In this document: positions 1-6,537 of the stretch, in pieces
Position numbering within the stretch: the first letter of the stretch is position 1
Layout: each line of letters opens with the position of its first letter
Origin: Patescibacteria group bacterium
GTDB lineage: Bacteria > Patescibacteriota > Gracilibacteria > UBA1369 > JAHJTR01
Assembly: GCA_018829865.1 (NCBI GenBank)
Contig: JAHJTR010000017.1
Coordinates: 1-18,836 of the forward strand
DNA: 18,836 bases
Reading direction: 5' to 3'
Position numbers and translations under genes: made by a program
Notes under the pieces: model-generated
What the model was told of the DNA's origin: nothing
The model's database searches: none
The model's input: only the letters and a program-made list of their open reading frames with translations

Positions 1-478
1 AAGTTTACTTTCCAATCCTTTATCCCCCCATCAGCCCGCCCACCACCAAACCCAGTCGCTAAAACACAAACAAGTTTGCTTTCCAATCTTTATCCAACCC
101 GCAGCCCAACCTCCACCAAACCCCGCCGCTAAAACAAAAACAAGTTTACTTTCCAATCCTTTATCCCCCCATCAGCCAAGCCTCCACCAAGCCCAGTCGC
201 TAAAACACAAACAAGCTTGCCTTCCAATCTTTATCCAACCCGCAGCCCCGCCTCCACCAAGCCCAGCCTCTAAAATGCCAAACAAGCTTGATTCCCAATA
301 CTTTAGCAACCCAAACAGCCTAATCTCCCACCAAGCCCAGCCGCTGAAACACAGACAGATTACATCCCCGAAGCATTAGCACCCCTGATTCCCTGCCCTC
401 CCACAAGCTTGGTCGCCGAAAAACAGGCAATTTTGGTCTCCCAAACTTTACCCGCCCAAGCAGCCCAACCTCCCAAAA
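1..478. repeat. Decaying ~71-bp tandem repeat array with two-unit period
   Basis: Units begin near 1, 72, 142, 213 and 284, with strongly degenerate units near 355 and 427. Each opens with AAGTTTRCTTTCCAAT or a variant and ends with CTAAAACACAAAC or a variant. Units 1 and 3 share one internal version (CCTTTATCCCCCCATCAGCC) and units 2 and 4 share another (TCTTTATCCAACCCGCAGCC), so the higher-order period is about 141 bp. Unit lengths of 70 and 71 bp are not multiples of three, which argues against coding. The plus strand is C-rich, so the minus strand carries G-runs, with four GGG-type runs in unit 1. The array touches the window edge and probably continues upstream. I do not recognise it. 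Confidence 0.85.
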
Positions 479-484
479 CTCCCC

Positions 485-503
485 AAAAATCCCCGGGGAA
501 AAA
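485..503. repeat. CCCCGGGG palindrome in A-tracts, copy 1
   Basis: The 19-bp string AAAAATCCCCGGGGAAAAA lies at the decayed end of the tandem array. The same 19 bases recur at 9970-9988, and the core TCCCCGGGGA recurs at 10549-10558 inside a gene. The palindrome has no loop, so it is a poor RNA hairpin. A DNA-level site such as a protein or methylase target is more likely. Its function is unknown. Confidence 0.6.
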
Positions 504-641
504 CCCACACACACATTTCAAGAGAAAAATATCCTAACCTCCGCTAGCTACCTGATTGCAAATCCCTAAAAGTAAGCTTACATTAAACCCACCTCCAAAA
601 AAATAATCTAAACACAGTTACAAAACAATTCCACACCTTTT

Positions 642-670
642 TTTTCACGTTGGAAAGATTGTGGTACAAT
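642..670 (+). promoter_or_regulatory. Predicted promoter for the zinc-ribbon gene
   Basis: An extended -10 (TG at 662-663, then TACAAT at 665-670) lies 17 bp after a weak -35, TTTTCA at 642-647. The predicted start is near 677, giving a leader of about 24 nt before the ATG at 701. The prediction is by eye only. Confidence 0.5.
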
Positions 671-700
671 AAAATATAAGCAATGTTTTAAACATAAAAA

Positions 701-2338
701 ATGAACTGTATCAAATGCAATCAAGAATTTAGCTTAACAAAAGAAGAACCTGGAATTTATGAAAGGTTTAATTTTGAACCAAGCGGTCTCTGTTTCAGTT
801 GCGACCAAAAACAACGTCTCTGTTTCAGAAACGAACGAAATCTCTATCAAAGAAAATGTGACGCCACAGGCACTCCCATCCTATCAATCTACTCAAAAGA
901 CAAACCCTTTAAAATATACAAAAACGATTACTGGTACAGCGACAACTGGGATCCAATGGAATACGGACGCGAATTTGATTTTGACCGCCCATTTTTTGAG
1001 CAATTCAACGAAATGCAAAAAGAAATACCGAGGCTGGCATTATCAAATATTCGCGGTGAAAACAGCGAGAATTGCAATATGACCTACGGGAACAAAAATT
1101 GTTATTTGGTATTTGGAGGAGATTTCAACGAAGACACAATTTACGGCACTCTCTGCATGCGCAATGAAAATGTTTTGGACGCTGATTACAGCAATCGCAA
1201 TCAATTATGCTACATGATCAGTGACAGCATCGATTGTTATGAATGCCAATACACTTTTAACAGCAAAACCTGCTCAAATTGTTATTTCATTGGCGACTGC
1301 ATCGGCTGCAAAGACTGCATTCTCTGCACAAATCTAATTAATCGCTCATACTGCATACTCAATAAACAATATACAAAAAAAGAATATGAAGAAAAAAAGC
1401 AGGAGTTAATAGACGGCACATTCACTACTCAACAAAAAAATTACAATAAATTCCTAGAACTCTACACAAAAAGAATCGTTAAATATGCACACGCTATTTC
1501 ATGCCAAAATTGTTGCGGAGATTATTTAAAGAATTGCAAAAACTGCCACAACACATTCGACGCATCAGAAAGCGAAGATCTAATCAACGTAATTTTTTCA
1601 AACAAAGCCAAAAATTGTCTCAATTGCAGCATATTGAGCTATAACAGCGAATTATGTTACAACACCATCTCCACTATCGATGCCCATGGCGTTTTAACCT
1701 CATTCTTCACCGTTAATTCCACAAATATTACCTACAGCATGTTTAGCATCAACAGCAAATATCTATTCGGTTGTTTTGGACTCATGCACAAGAGCTACTG
1801 CATCCTCAACAAAAAATATAGCAAAACCGATTACGAAATTTTAAGAAAAAAAATCATCAACCACATGCAAAAAACAGGTGAATGGTCCAAATTCTTCCCC
1901 TCAAATATTTCCCCATTCGGCTACAACGAAACAAGCGCACACGATTATTTCCCATTAACAAAAGATCAGGCCCTAAGTGAAAAATTCAATTGGAAGGAGA
2001 TAAAAAAACAAGACACAATAACCCAAACATATAATGTCCCCGAAAACATTAAAAATGTTGACGATTCAATAATTGACGAATTACTAAGCTGTAATTCTTG
2101 CAGCAAAAATTACAAAATCATCGATCGAGAATTAAATTTTTACAGAACACACAACATCCCAATACCTCACATTTGCCCCGACTGCCGCCACCACATGCGC
2201 AGCAAACTGCGCACACCTCGAAAAATATGGCACTCAAACTGTCAAAGATGCCATCGTTCAATTAGAACTCCTTACGAACCCGGCAGCCCCGAAACCGTAT
2301 GCTGCGAACCTTGTTATTTGCAAGCAATACACAAGTAA
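701..2338 (+). CDS. Cys-rich multi-zinc-ribbon protein, CPR-type
   Basis: A 545-residue soluble protein with no signal peptide and many CxxC pairs. An N-terminal zinc-ribbon-like set is C3/C6 with C31/C34. Cys pairs and clusters run through residues 125-320. A C-terminal set lies near 465-540, including CPDC, CQRC and CCEPC. The phrase SYCILNK followed by Tyr and Lys residues occurs twice (216-230 and 365-379), suggesting two internal modules. The segment around residues 77-101 (WYSDNWDP, then EFDFDRPFFEQF) matches a family I remember from CPR genomes, whose function is unknown. Metal binding is inferred from Cys spacing. The ATG at 701 has no Shine-Dalgarno sequence and follows a promoter at good distance. 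The gene is convergent with the next one, 5 bp away, and a decayed copy of its 3' end lies at 2851-2923. Confidence 0.85.
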   Translation: MNCIKCNQEFSLTKEEPGIYERFNFEPSGLCFSCDQKQRLCFRNERNLYQRKCDATGTPILSIYSKDKPFKIYKNDYWYSDNWDPMEYGREFDFDRPFFEQFNEMQKEIPRLALSNIRGENSENCNMTYGNKNCYLVFGGDFNEDTIYGTLCMRNENVLDADYSNRNQLCYMISDSIDCYECQYTFNSKTCSNCYFIGDCIGCKDCILCTNLINRSYCILNKQYTKKEYEEKKQELIDGTFTTQQKNYNKFLELYTKRIVKYAHAISCQNCCGDYLKNCKNCHNTFDASESEDLINVIFSNKAKNCLNCSILSYNSELCYNTISTIDAHGVLTSFFTVNSTNITYSMFSINSKYLFGCFGLMHKSYCILNKKYSKTDYEILRKKIINHMQKTGEWSKFFPSNISPFGYNETSAHDYFPLTKDQALSEKFNWKEIKKQDTITQTYNVPENIKNVDDSIIDELLSCNSCSKNYKIIDRELNFYRTHNIPIPHICPDCRHHMRSKLRTPRKIWHSNCQRCHRSIRTPYEPGSPETVCCEPCYLQAIHK

Positions 2339-2343
2339 AAAAC

Positions 2344-2751
2344 TTACTGATCAATATTTCCCAAAAACATTATTCGATCAATCAACATTTCAAGATCATT
2401 TTTGTCATTAACTTCATCCCCCATAAGTGAAAGACCAACCCCCAAAAAACTGTGACCATTAATATACTTCTGCGCTTCCACGGCAAAACCTCTAACCTCA
2501 CTCTGAATCTCTTGTTTTAGCTCATCCGGAAGACCGCCAATTACATTTTCCAATTTACTCGGTAGCTCAACAATCACTCCGGCTTTCGCTAGCTGCTTCT
2601 TTTTAAATGGCTTCAAATCCCCCTTCGAAAGAGCTACCTCTCCCTCATAATCAAAAGTACCAAATTTCTTCGCTGTGTTTTTTAAAATCTGAACAACTTC
2701 CCGCAGCACATTAATATCCTTATCTGAGTAAACTGAGTCATTTGAATCCAT
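2344..2751 (-). CDS. Hypothetical protein, 135 aa
   Basis: A small protein of unrecognised family. It is predicted soluble and largely helical, has no signal peptide or membrane segment, and lacks Cys. The N-terminus is acidic (MDSNDSVYSDKD) and the middle has a basic patch (LKPFKKKQLAK). It starts at an ATG without a Shine-Dalgarno sequence, about 40 nt downstream of a plausible promoter at 2798-2826, and it ends with TAA. It sits between the intact zinc-ribbon gene and the decayed copy of that gene's 3' end, so it may have arrived with, or been captured by, the duplication. That history is inference. Confidence 0.7.
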   Translation of the reverse strand: MDSNDSVYSDKDINVLREVVQILKNTAKKFGTFDYEGEVALSKGDLKPFKKKQLAKAGVIVELPSKLENVIGGLPDELKQEIQSEVRGFAVEAQKYINGHSFLGVGLSLMGDEVNDKNDLEMLIDRIMFLGNIDQ

Positions 2752-2797
2752 ATACTTATTTTATTAATAATATTTACCTTTTAATCCGACATTCCGC

Positions 2798-2826
2798 ACT
2801 ATACAAACATTGGTAATGAGAAGCAA
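2798..2826 (-). promoter_or_regulatory. Predicted promoter for the 135-aa gene
   Basis: Reading the minus strand, -35 TTGCTT (2821-2826), a 17-bp spacer and -10 TATAGT (2798-2803) predict a start near 2791, about 40 nt from the ATG. Confidence 0.45.
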
Positions 2827-2850
2827 ATCACCCAAAATCCGAAATTTCCA

Positions 2851-2923
2851 GAGCTCCTTACAAACCTGCAGCCCCGAAACCGTATGCTGCTAAGCCTGAT
2901 TCCCCCAATATATACACAAGTAA
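2851..2923 (+). pseudogene. Decayed second copy of the zinc-ribbon gene 3' end
   Basis: These bases align with 2265-2338, the last 24 codons and stop of the zinc-ribbon gene. A 23-bp exact match (2868-2890 with 2283-2305) lies inside it. By hand count 58 of 73 aligned positions agree, with one single-base deletion. The copy is broken by that frameshift (2282 has no counterpart) and by an in-frame TAA right after the shared block, yet its final bases (ACACAAGTAA) still match the gene's last codons and stop. It is a remnant of a paralogue or of a partial tandem duplication. The minus-strand gene at 2344-2751 now lies between the copies. No clear similarity extends upstream of about 2825. Confidence 0.8.
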
Positions 2924-2943
2924 TAAAACAACCCACCTTGCCC

Positions 2944-2971
2944 TTGCAAAAAAATGAATTTACATTATAAT
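2944..2971 (+). promoter_or_regulatory. Predicted strong promoter of the pheS leader
   Basis: TTGCAA (2944-2949), a 16-bp spacer and a consensus TATAAT (2966-2971) predict a start near 2978. This is about 225 nt before the pheS ATG and leaves a long leader that includes an intrinsic terminator. Confidence 0.6.
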
Positions 2972-2977
2972 TCAAAC

Positions 2978-3128
2978 AATAAGTACCGAATACGACTGCT
3001 CGTAGTAGTCCGTTGAACAGTAATTTTTTGCTCCTTTCATTCACTGTTTCATCGTTGACTCCGAAAGTCGACAAAAAGGTACAAGAGCATCATTTTTCAA
3101 TTACCTCCAATGATGCTCTTTTTCTATT
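2978..3128 (+). ncRNA. Structured pheS leader RNA, candidate attenuator
   Basis: Seen by hand folding: GUACC (2983-2987) pairs with GGUAC (3078-3082) and encloses three hairpins, 2994-3000/3004-3010 (7 bp), 3015-3021/3043-3049 (7 bp, 21-nt loop) and 3054-3060/3066-3072 (7 bp, loop CCGAA). The terminator stem starts at the next base, 3083. Two competing pairings are possible. UGCUC in the big loop (3029-3033) can pair with GAGCA (3085-3089) of the terminator's 5' arm, and AGGUA (3077-3081) can pair with UACCU (3102-3106) in the terminator loop. pheS leaders are often attenuated in other bacteria (T-box or leader peptide). I see neither a T-box consensus nor a Phe-rich leader peptide here. Alternatively it is a free-standing small RNA. 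Confidence 0.5.
3083..3128 (+). terminator. Intrinsic terminator upstream of pheS
   Basis: AAGAGCATCATT (3083-3094) and its exact reverse complement (3109-3120) form a 12-bp stem with a 14-nt loop, followed by TTTCTATTT. It lies about 80 nt before the pheS start and after a promoter with no gene between, so it most likely controls read-through into pheS or ends a small RNA. Confidence 0.75.
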
Positions 3129-3201
3129 TGCCAAATCAAATGGCTTAAAGTAAATTAATGACTGTATTTTCACCAAGGCCTTAAATCTCCTACCAAATAA
3201 T

Positions 3202-4245
3202 ATGAAATCTGAATTAACAACATTAAAAGCCAATACGCTGCAAGGAATCGCCGAAGCTAAAGATGATCATACATTGAAACAAATTGATATTAATATTTTA
3301 GGGAGGAAGGGGCAACTCACCGACATCTTACGCAAACTCAAAGATTTATCACCCGATGAAAAAAAGACCGTAGGTAAATTGGCAAACGAAGTCAAAACCG
3401 ACATTCAAATAGCTTTAGAAAATAAGCAAAAACAATTTGCAAATAGTGAACTCGAAAAATCGCTGAACGAAGACTGGATTGATCTGACCGCTCCCGGCAA
3501 AACCACTCAAACCGCCGGCAGCATCCATCCACTTTCACAACTACAAAAACACGTTGAAGAAATTTTCAGCGAAATGGGATTTTCAATCATGGACGGACCC
3601 GAAGCCGAAAGCGAATACTACAATTTCGAAGGCCTAAATATCCCCAAGCACCATCCCGCCCGCGACATGCAAGACACATTCTTCCTCAAAGAAAAACACT
3701 CCACAGACGGCGGCCGCACGGTTCTGCGCACGCACACATCACCGGTACAAGTCAGAACCATGGAAAAATACGGCGCCCCACTTAGAGTAATCGTACCGGG
3801 CCGAGTTTTCCGCTACGAAGCCACCGACGCCAGCCACGATTCCACATTCAATCAAGTCGAAGGATTATTAGTAGATAAAGGAATTTCCCTTGCCCATTTA
3901 AAAGGCGTTCTGGCCCAATTTTTAAGCCGAGCATTCGGCCAAGAAGTCACCGTCAGATTCCGTCCGGGCTACTTCCCTTTCGTTGAACCGGGTTTGGAAG
4001 TGGATTTCTCATGTTTAATTTGTAAACAAGAAGGATGCCGCGTCTGCAAAAAAACCGGCTGGGTTGAATTTATGGGAGCAGGTCTCGTTCACCCAAATGT
4101 ACTTAAAGCCGGCGGAATCGACAGCGAAGTATATCAAGGATGGGCATTCGGCTTCGGCCTTGATCGCCTACTAATGATGCGCCACAAAATAGACGACATC
4201 CGCCACATTCACGGCGGCGATTTAAGATTTGTGAGACAGTTTTAG
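3202..4245 (+). CDS. pheS: Phenylalanine--tRNA ligase, alpha subunit
   Basis: The catalytic subunit of the alpha2-beta2 class II enzyme that charges tRNA-Phe in the cytoplasm. The 347 residues are a normal length. Residues 1-90 form the N-terminal coiled-coil arm, with the conserved LGRKGQLT at 33-40. The catalytic core follows: HPL at 109-111, MDGPE at 130-134, HPARDMQDTFF at 151-161, RTHTS at 176-180, the motif 2 region RVFRYEATDASHDSTFNQVE at 201-220, and motif 3 GFGLDR at 317-322. C271, C274, C279 and C282 form a four-Cys knuckle before GW(V)EFMGAG, as in PheS of several phyla. The ATG start lacks a Shine-Dalgarno sequence and the stop is TAG. pheT is not adjacent, because an opposite-strand gene of about 2 kb separates the two. 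Expression probably depends on the leader and terminator upstream. Confidence 0.97.
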   Translation: MKSELTTLKANTLQGIAEAKDDHTLKQIDINILGRKGQLTDILRKLKDLSPDEKKTVGKLANEVKTDIQIALENKQKQFANSELEKSLNEDWIDLTAPGKTTQTAGSIHPLSQLQKHVEEIFSEMGFSIMDGPEAESEYYNFEGLNIPKHHPARDMQDTFFLKEKHSTDGGRTVLRTHTSPVQVRTMEKYGAPLRVIVPGRVFRYEATDASHDSTFNQVEGLLVDKGISLAHLKGVLAQFLSRAFGQEVTVRFRPGYFPFVEPGLEVDFSCLICKQEGCRVCKKTGWVEFMGAGLVHPNVLKAGGIDSEVYQGWAFGFGLDRLLMMRHKIDDIRHIHGGDLRFVRQF

Positions 4246-4291
4246 GCATTTATTAAGCCGCACAACAAACAATTGTTTCCAAATCAATACT

Positions 4292-6349
4292 CTAACCACC
4301 GGGAGTAAATTTCTTAAACAACTTCTTCACCTTACCAAAATCAAAACTTCTTGCTTTATTTATTAACTTAGCACCCTCCCAAATTACTCTGGTTATCGGA
4401 AACTTTTTCACAAGAAAATCAAATACTTTACTCTGAGCCCTCTCAATTCCTTTGGCCAAATATAAATTCTTAATAGAGGATATTGCCTTTTTATCATATT
4501 TATCAAATTTAAAATCCGAAATCTTAATCCTTCTTTCTTTCAAATCCTTAATCATTTTAGCAACAGCCAATCCTTTAATTTTCAAAACAATTCTTGAAAT
4601 CTCAAACAAACGTCCTCCACTTTTTACCTTTTTATTTATTTGTAATAATTGCCTTGCATTAAGAGTTTTCCCATCAATCAATTGCCCCTTTAACCTCTTC
4701 TCATAAGCCACTCTTTTTTTTGCTACTTCCCGCCTAACTTCGGGCAAATACATATCAAAATATTTTTTTAATTTTGCCACAAAAGACGCATTACTAAGCA
4801 AAATCTGCAAATACAATTCATGCGATTGCTCAAAAGAAATAACATTATTCCAAGTACCATCCCTACCCAAACGATCAGCCAGTTTTAAAGTAAAATACTT
4901 CCAATTATTACTTCCCTTTTTACATTTTTCTCTTAGCACAAATTTATCCAAAACAGCTTTATCCCTATTAATATATAATTTCAAAAACCAAGGCCCTTTC
5001 TTATATTTTCCACTCAAAATATATTCTCTTGCAGTCTCAACCGAGTAAGCTTTATTCGTCTCCAAAATCTCCTTAACAGCCTGCACGTATCTTTTTTCCA
5101 AATAACCTTCAAGCTTCTTAAACCCAAAGATACCGGTCAATAAATCATCAGAATTTTTCCTCATAATATCAGCCATTACATCAGCTCTTGCCAACCATTT
5201 AAGTGACAAATCCCGGAAAATCTCTCTCGCCTTTTTCTTTATCTCCGGATCCTTGGCTTCTTTTGCTAAATATTTAAGTAAATGAGTAGCAGGACCCATT
5301 TTACCTTTCTGCAAATACCTAATTGCCTGATAATAAGACCTCTTTTCTACATCCAAAGGCTTCTTAGAAAGGTTTAATTCTTTAACCCTTCTATTCAAAT
5401 CATTATTATCTCTACCCAAATCCTTAGTTAAAGCAGTATCAATTTCAACCGGAGCATATTTAGGGTTATAGCTATCCAATCGCCTCTTCCATTTTTCTAC
5501 ATATTTTTTATCAAATATGCTATTTAATTTTATCTCCTCTATATATCTCGAATAAACATACCCCTCTTTCCCCTCATTTTTCCCCGTAAGCATTTTTATT
5601 TTTACCCAACCGCTATAAATGCCATTCCTTTTTTTCCCCTTAATAATCTGAAATTTATCGTTTATAGATATAGGAGGTTTAATAACCACCGACTTACGCA
5701 TAGACGGATTAGAGCGAAAATTAACAGAAGTAACTTTTTTACGCCCAACCATTTTTCTTAATCTACCATAGACAATATCTGGAGCCTTCTCTTTCCCCGC
5801 TGCAACTTTTTCTTTTGCAGCTGGTTTTACCGGTGGTTTTGTCACTAAAGAAGAGGACAACTGTTTTTTACCAACAACCGCCACAAATTCATACCCCACA
5901 ACCACCGCTCTATTCCCATTTTTATCATAGTACTCACCATTCGACGCTCTTTTATAGTCAACATATTTCGCGTTACTAAAACCGAATCTCCTAATATCAG
6001 CCGGTTTATAAATTCTCACACGATCAGCACCTTTATTATATTTAAGCATCGCCCCCAAAGTAAAAGCCGTATATCTCCCAACCCTAAAAACCTCCTTTCC
6101 AAGGCAACCATCATCATTAATTTTTTTTAAATATTTTTCAGCAATGCGCTTGGACTTAGCTACACTCACAGCACCGGCCGAATACTTTTTCGACAAACTC
6201 TCCTTATAACTATTCCTAGCTTTTTCCCTCATTTTCAAAATTTTCTTCTTTTGACTAGCAAACCTCCCTAAATTCTTCGTATACTTACTAATCTGCAACT
6301 CACTGGGATTACTCTCAATAAAGCTACATTTCCGTCTTAGTTCACTCAT
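4292..6349 (-). CDS. Large basic protein with an SH3b domain
   Basis: A 685-residue, Lys/Arg-rich protein without a clear signal peptide. Residues about 205-272 look like a bacterial SH3 (SH3b) domain: VNFRSNPS, then GWVKIKM, then GYVYSRYI. Such domains commonly bind peptidoglycan. A low-complexity Lys/Pro/Ala linker (about 168-192) precedes it. Residues 85-160 form a compact, Tyr-rich segment I do not recognise. The remaining roughly 400 residues look helical, with repeated Lys/Leu heptad-like stretches and no motif I know. It starts at an ATG without a Shine-Dalgarno sequence, downstream of a good promoter, and ends with TAG close to the convergent pheS stop. How an SH3b protein without a recognisable export signal would reach the wall is unclear. 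Another role, such as phage- or effector-like activity, is possible. Confidence 0.85.
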   Translation of the reverse strand: MSELRRKCSFIESNPSELQISKYTKNLGRFASQKKKILKMREKARNSYKESLSKKYSAGAVSVAKSKRIAEKYLKKINDDGCLGKEVFRVGRYTAFTLGAMLKYNKGADRVRIYKPADIRRFGFSNAKYVDYKRASNGEYYDKNGNRAVVVGYEFVAVVGKKQLSSSLVTKPPVKPAAKEKVAAGKEKAPDIVYGRLRKMVGRKKVTSVNFRSNPSMRKSVVIKPPISINDKFQIIKGKKRNGIYSGWVKIKMLTGKNEGKEGYVYSRYIEEIKLNSIFDKKYVEKWKRRLDSYNPKYAPVEIDTALTKDLGRDNNDLNRRVKELNLSKKPLDVEKRSYYQAIRYLQKGKMGPATHLLKYLAKEAKDPEIKKKAREIFRDLSLKWLARADVMADIMRKNSDDLLTGIFGFKKLEGYLEKRYVQAVKEILETNKAYSVETAREYILSGKYKKGPWFLKLYINRDKAVLDKFVLREKCKKGSNNWKYFTLKLADRLGRDGTWNNVISFEQSHELYLQILLSNASFVAKLKKYFDMYLPEVRREVAKKRVAYEKRLKGQLIDGKTLNARQLLQINKKVKSGGRLFEISRIVLKIKGLAVAKMIKDLKERRIKISDFKFDKYDKKAISSIKNLYLAKGIERAQSKVFDFLVKKFPITRVIWEGAKLINKARSFDFGKVKKLFKKFTPGG

Positions 6350-6393
6350 TTTGTATAGTATTTTTTAAAACAATAAAAACAATTAATCTCTAT

Positions 6394-6421
6394 ATTATAC
6401 AATATTTCAGAGAAAAAACAA
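6394..6421 (-). promoter_or_regulatory. Predicted promoter for the SH3b gene
   Basis: On the minus strand, -35 TTGTTT (6416-6421), a 16-bp spacer and a consensus -10 TATAAT (6394-6399) predict a start near 6387, about 37 nt from the ATG. Confidence 0.5.
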
Positions 6422-6537
6422 CCAAGCGCATAGCACATTGAGATAAAAACCCCCCAAAACACCTCCTCAAAAAAGAACATTTGCATACTTGCCGTTCATA
6501 TATTACAGTCTTTAAGCAATATATTCACTTATACATC

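Noticed and set aside
1..478. Possible CRISPR array
   Set aside because: The whole ~71-bp unit is repeated with drift. There is no short constant repeat with unique spacers, and no cas gene is nearby.
320..514. 64-aa minus-strand frame over the tandem array
   Set aside because: It covers decayed non-coding repeat units whose period is not a multiple of three, and it has no family resemblance.
2954..3016. 20-codon leader peptide before pheS
   Set aside because: Its ATG lies upstream of the predicted transcription start (about 2978) and it is not Phe-rich. A second tiny frame at 3158-3184 (8 codons, one Phe) lies after the terminator and is also unconvincing.
2799..3074. 91-aa minus-strand frame
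   Set aside because: It overlaps the gene remnant, the pheS promoter and the structured leader, and its composition is not protein-like.
2978..3120. T-box riboswitch
   Set aside because: The conserved antiterminator sequence and a specifier-loop architecture are not visible.
6481..6537. TTG start 19 codons upstream of pheT
   Set aside because: PheT proteins begin at the MQISLSW-type sequence, and the extension has no family support.
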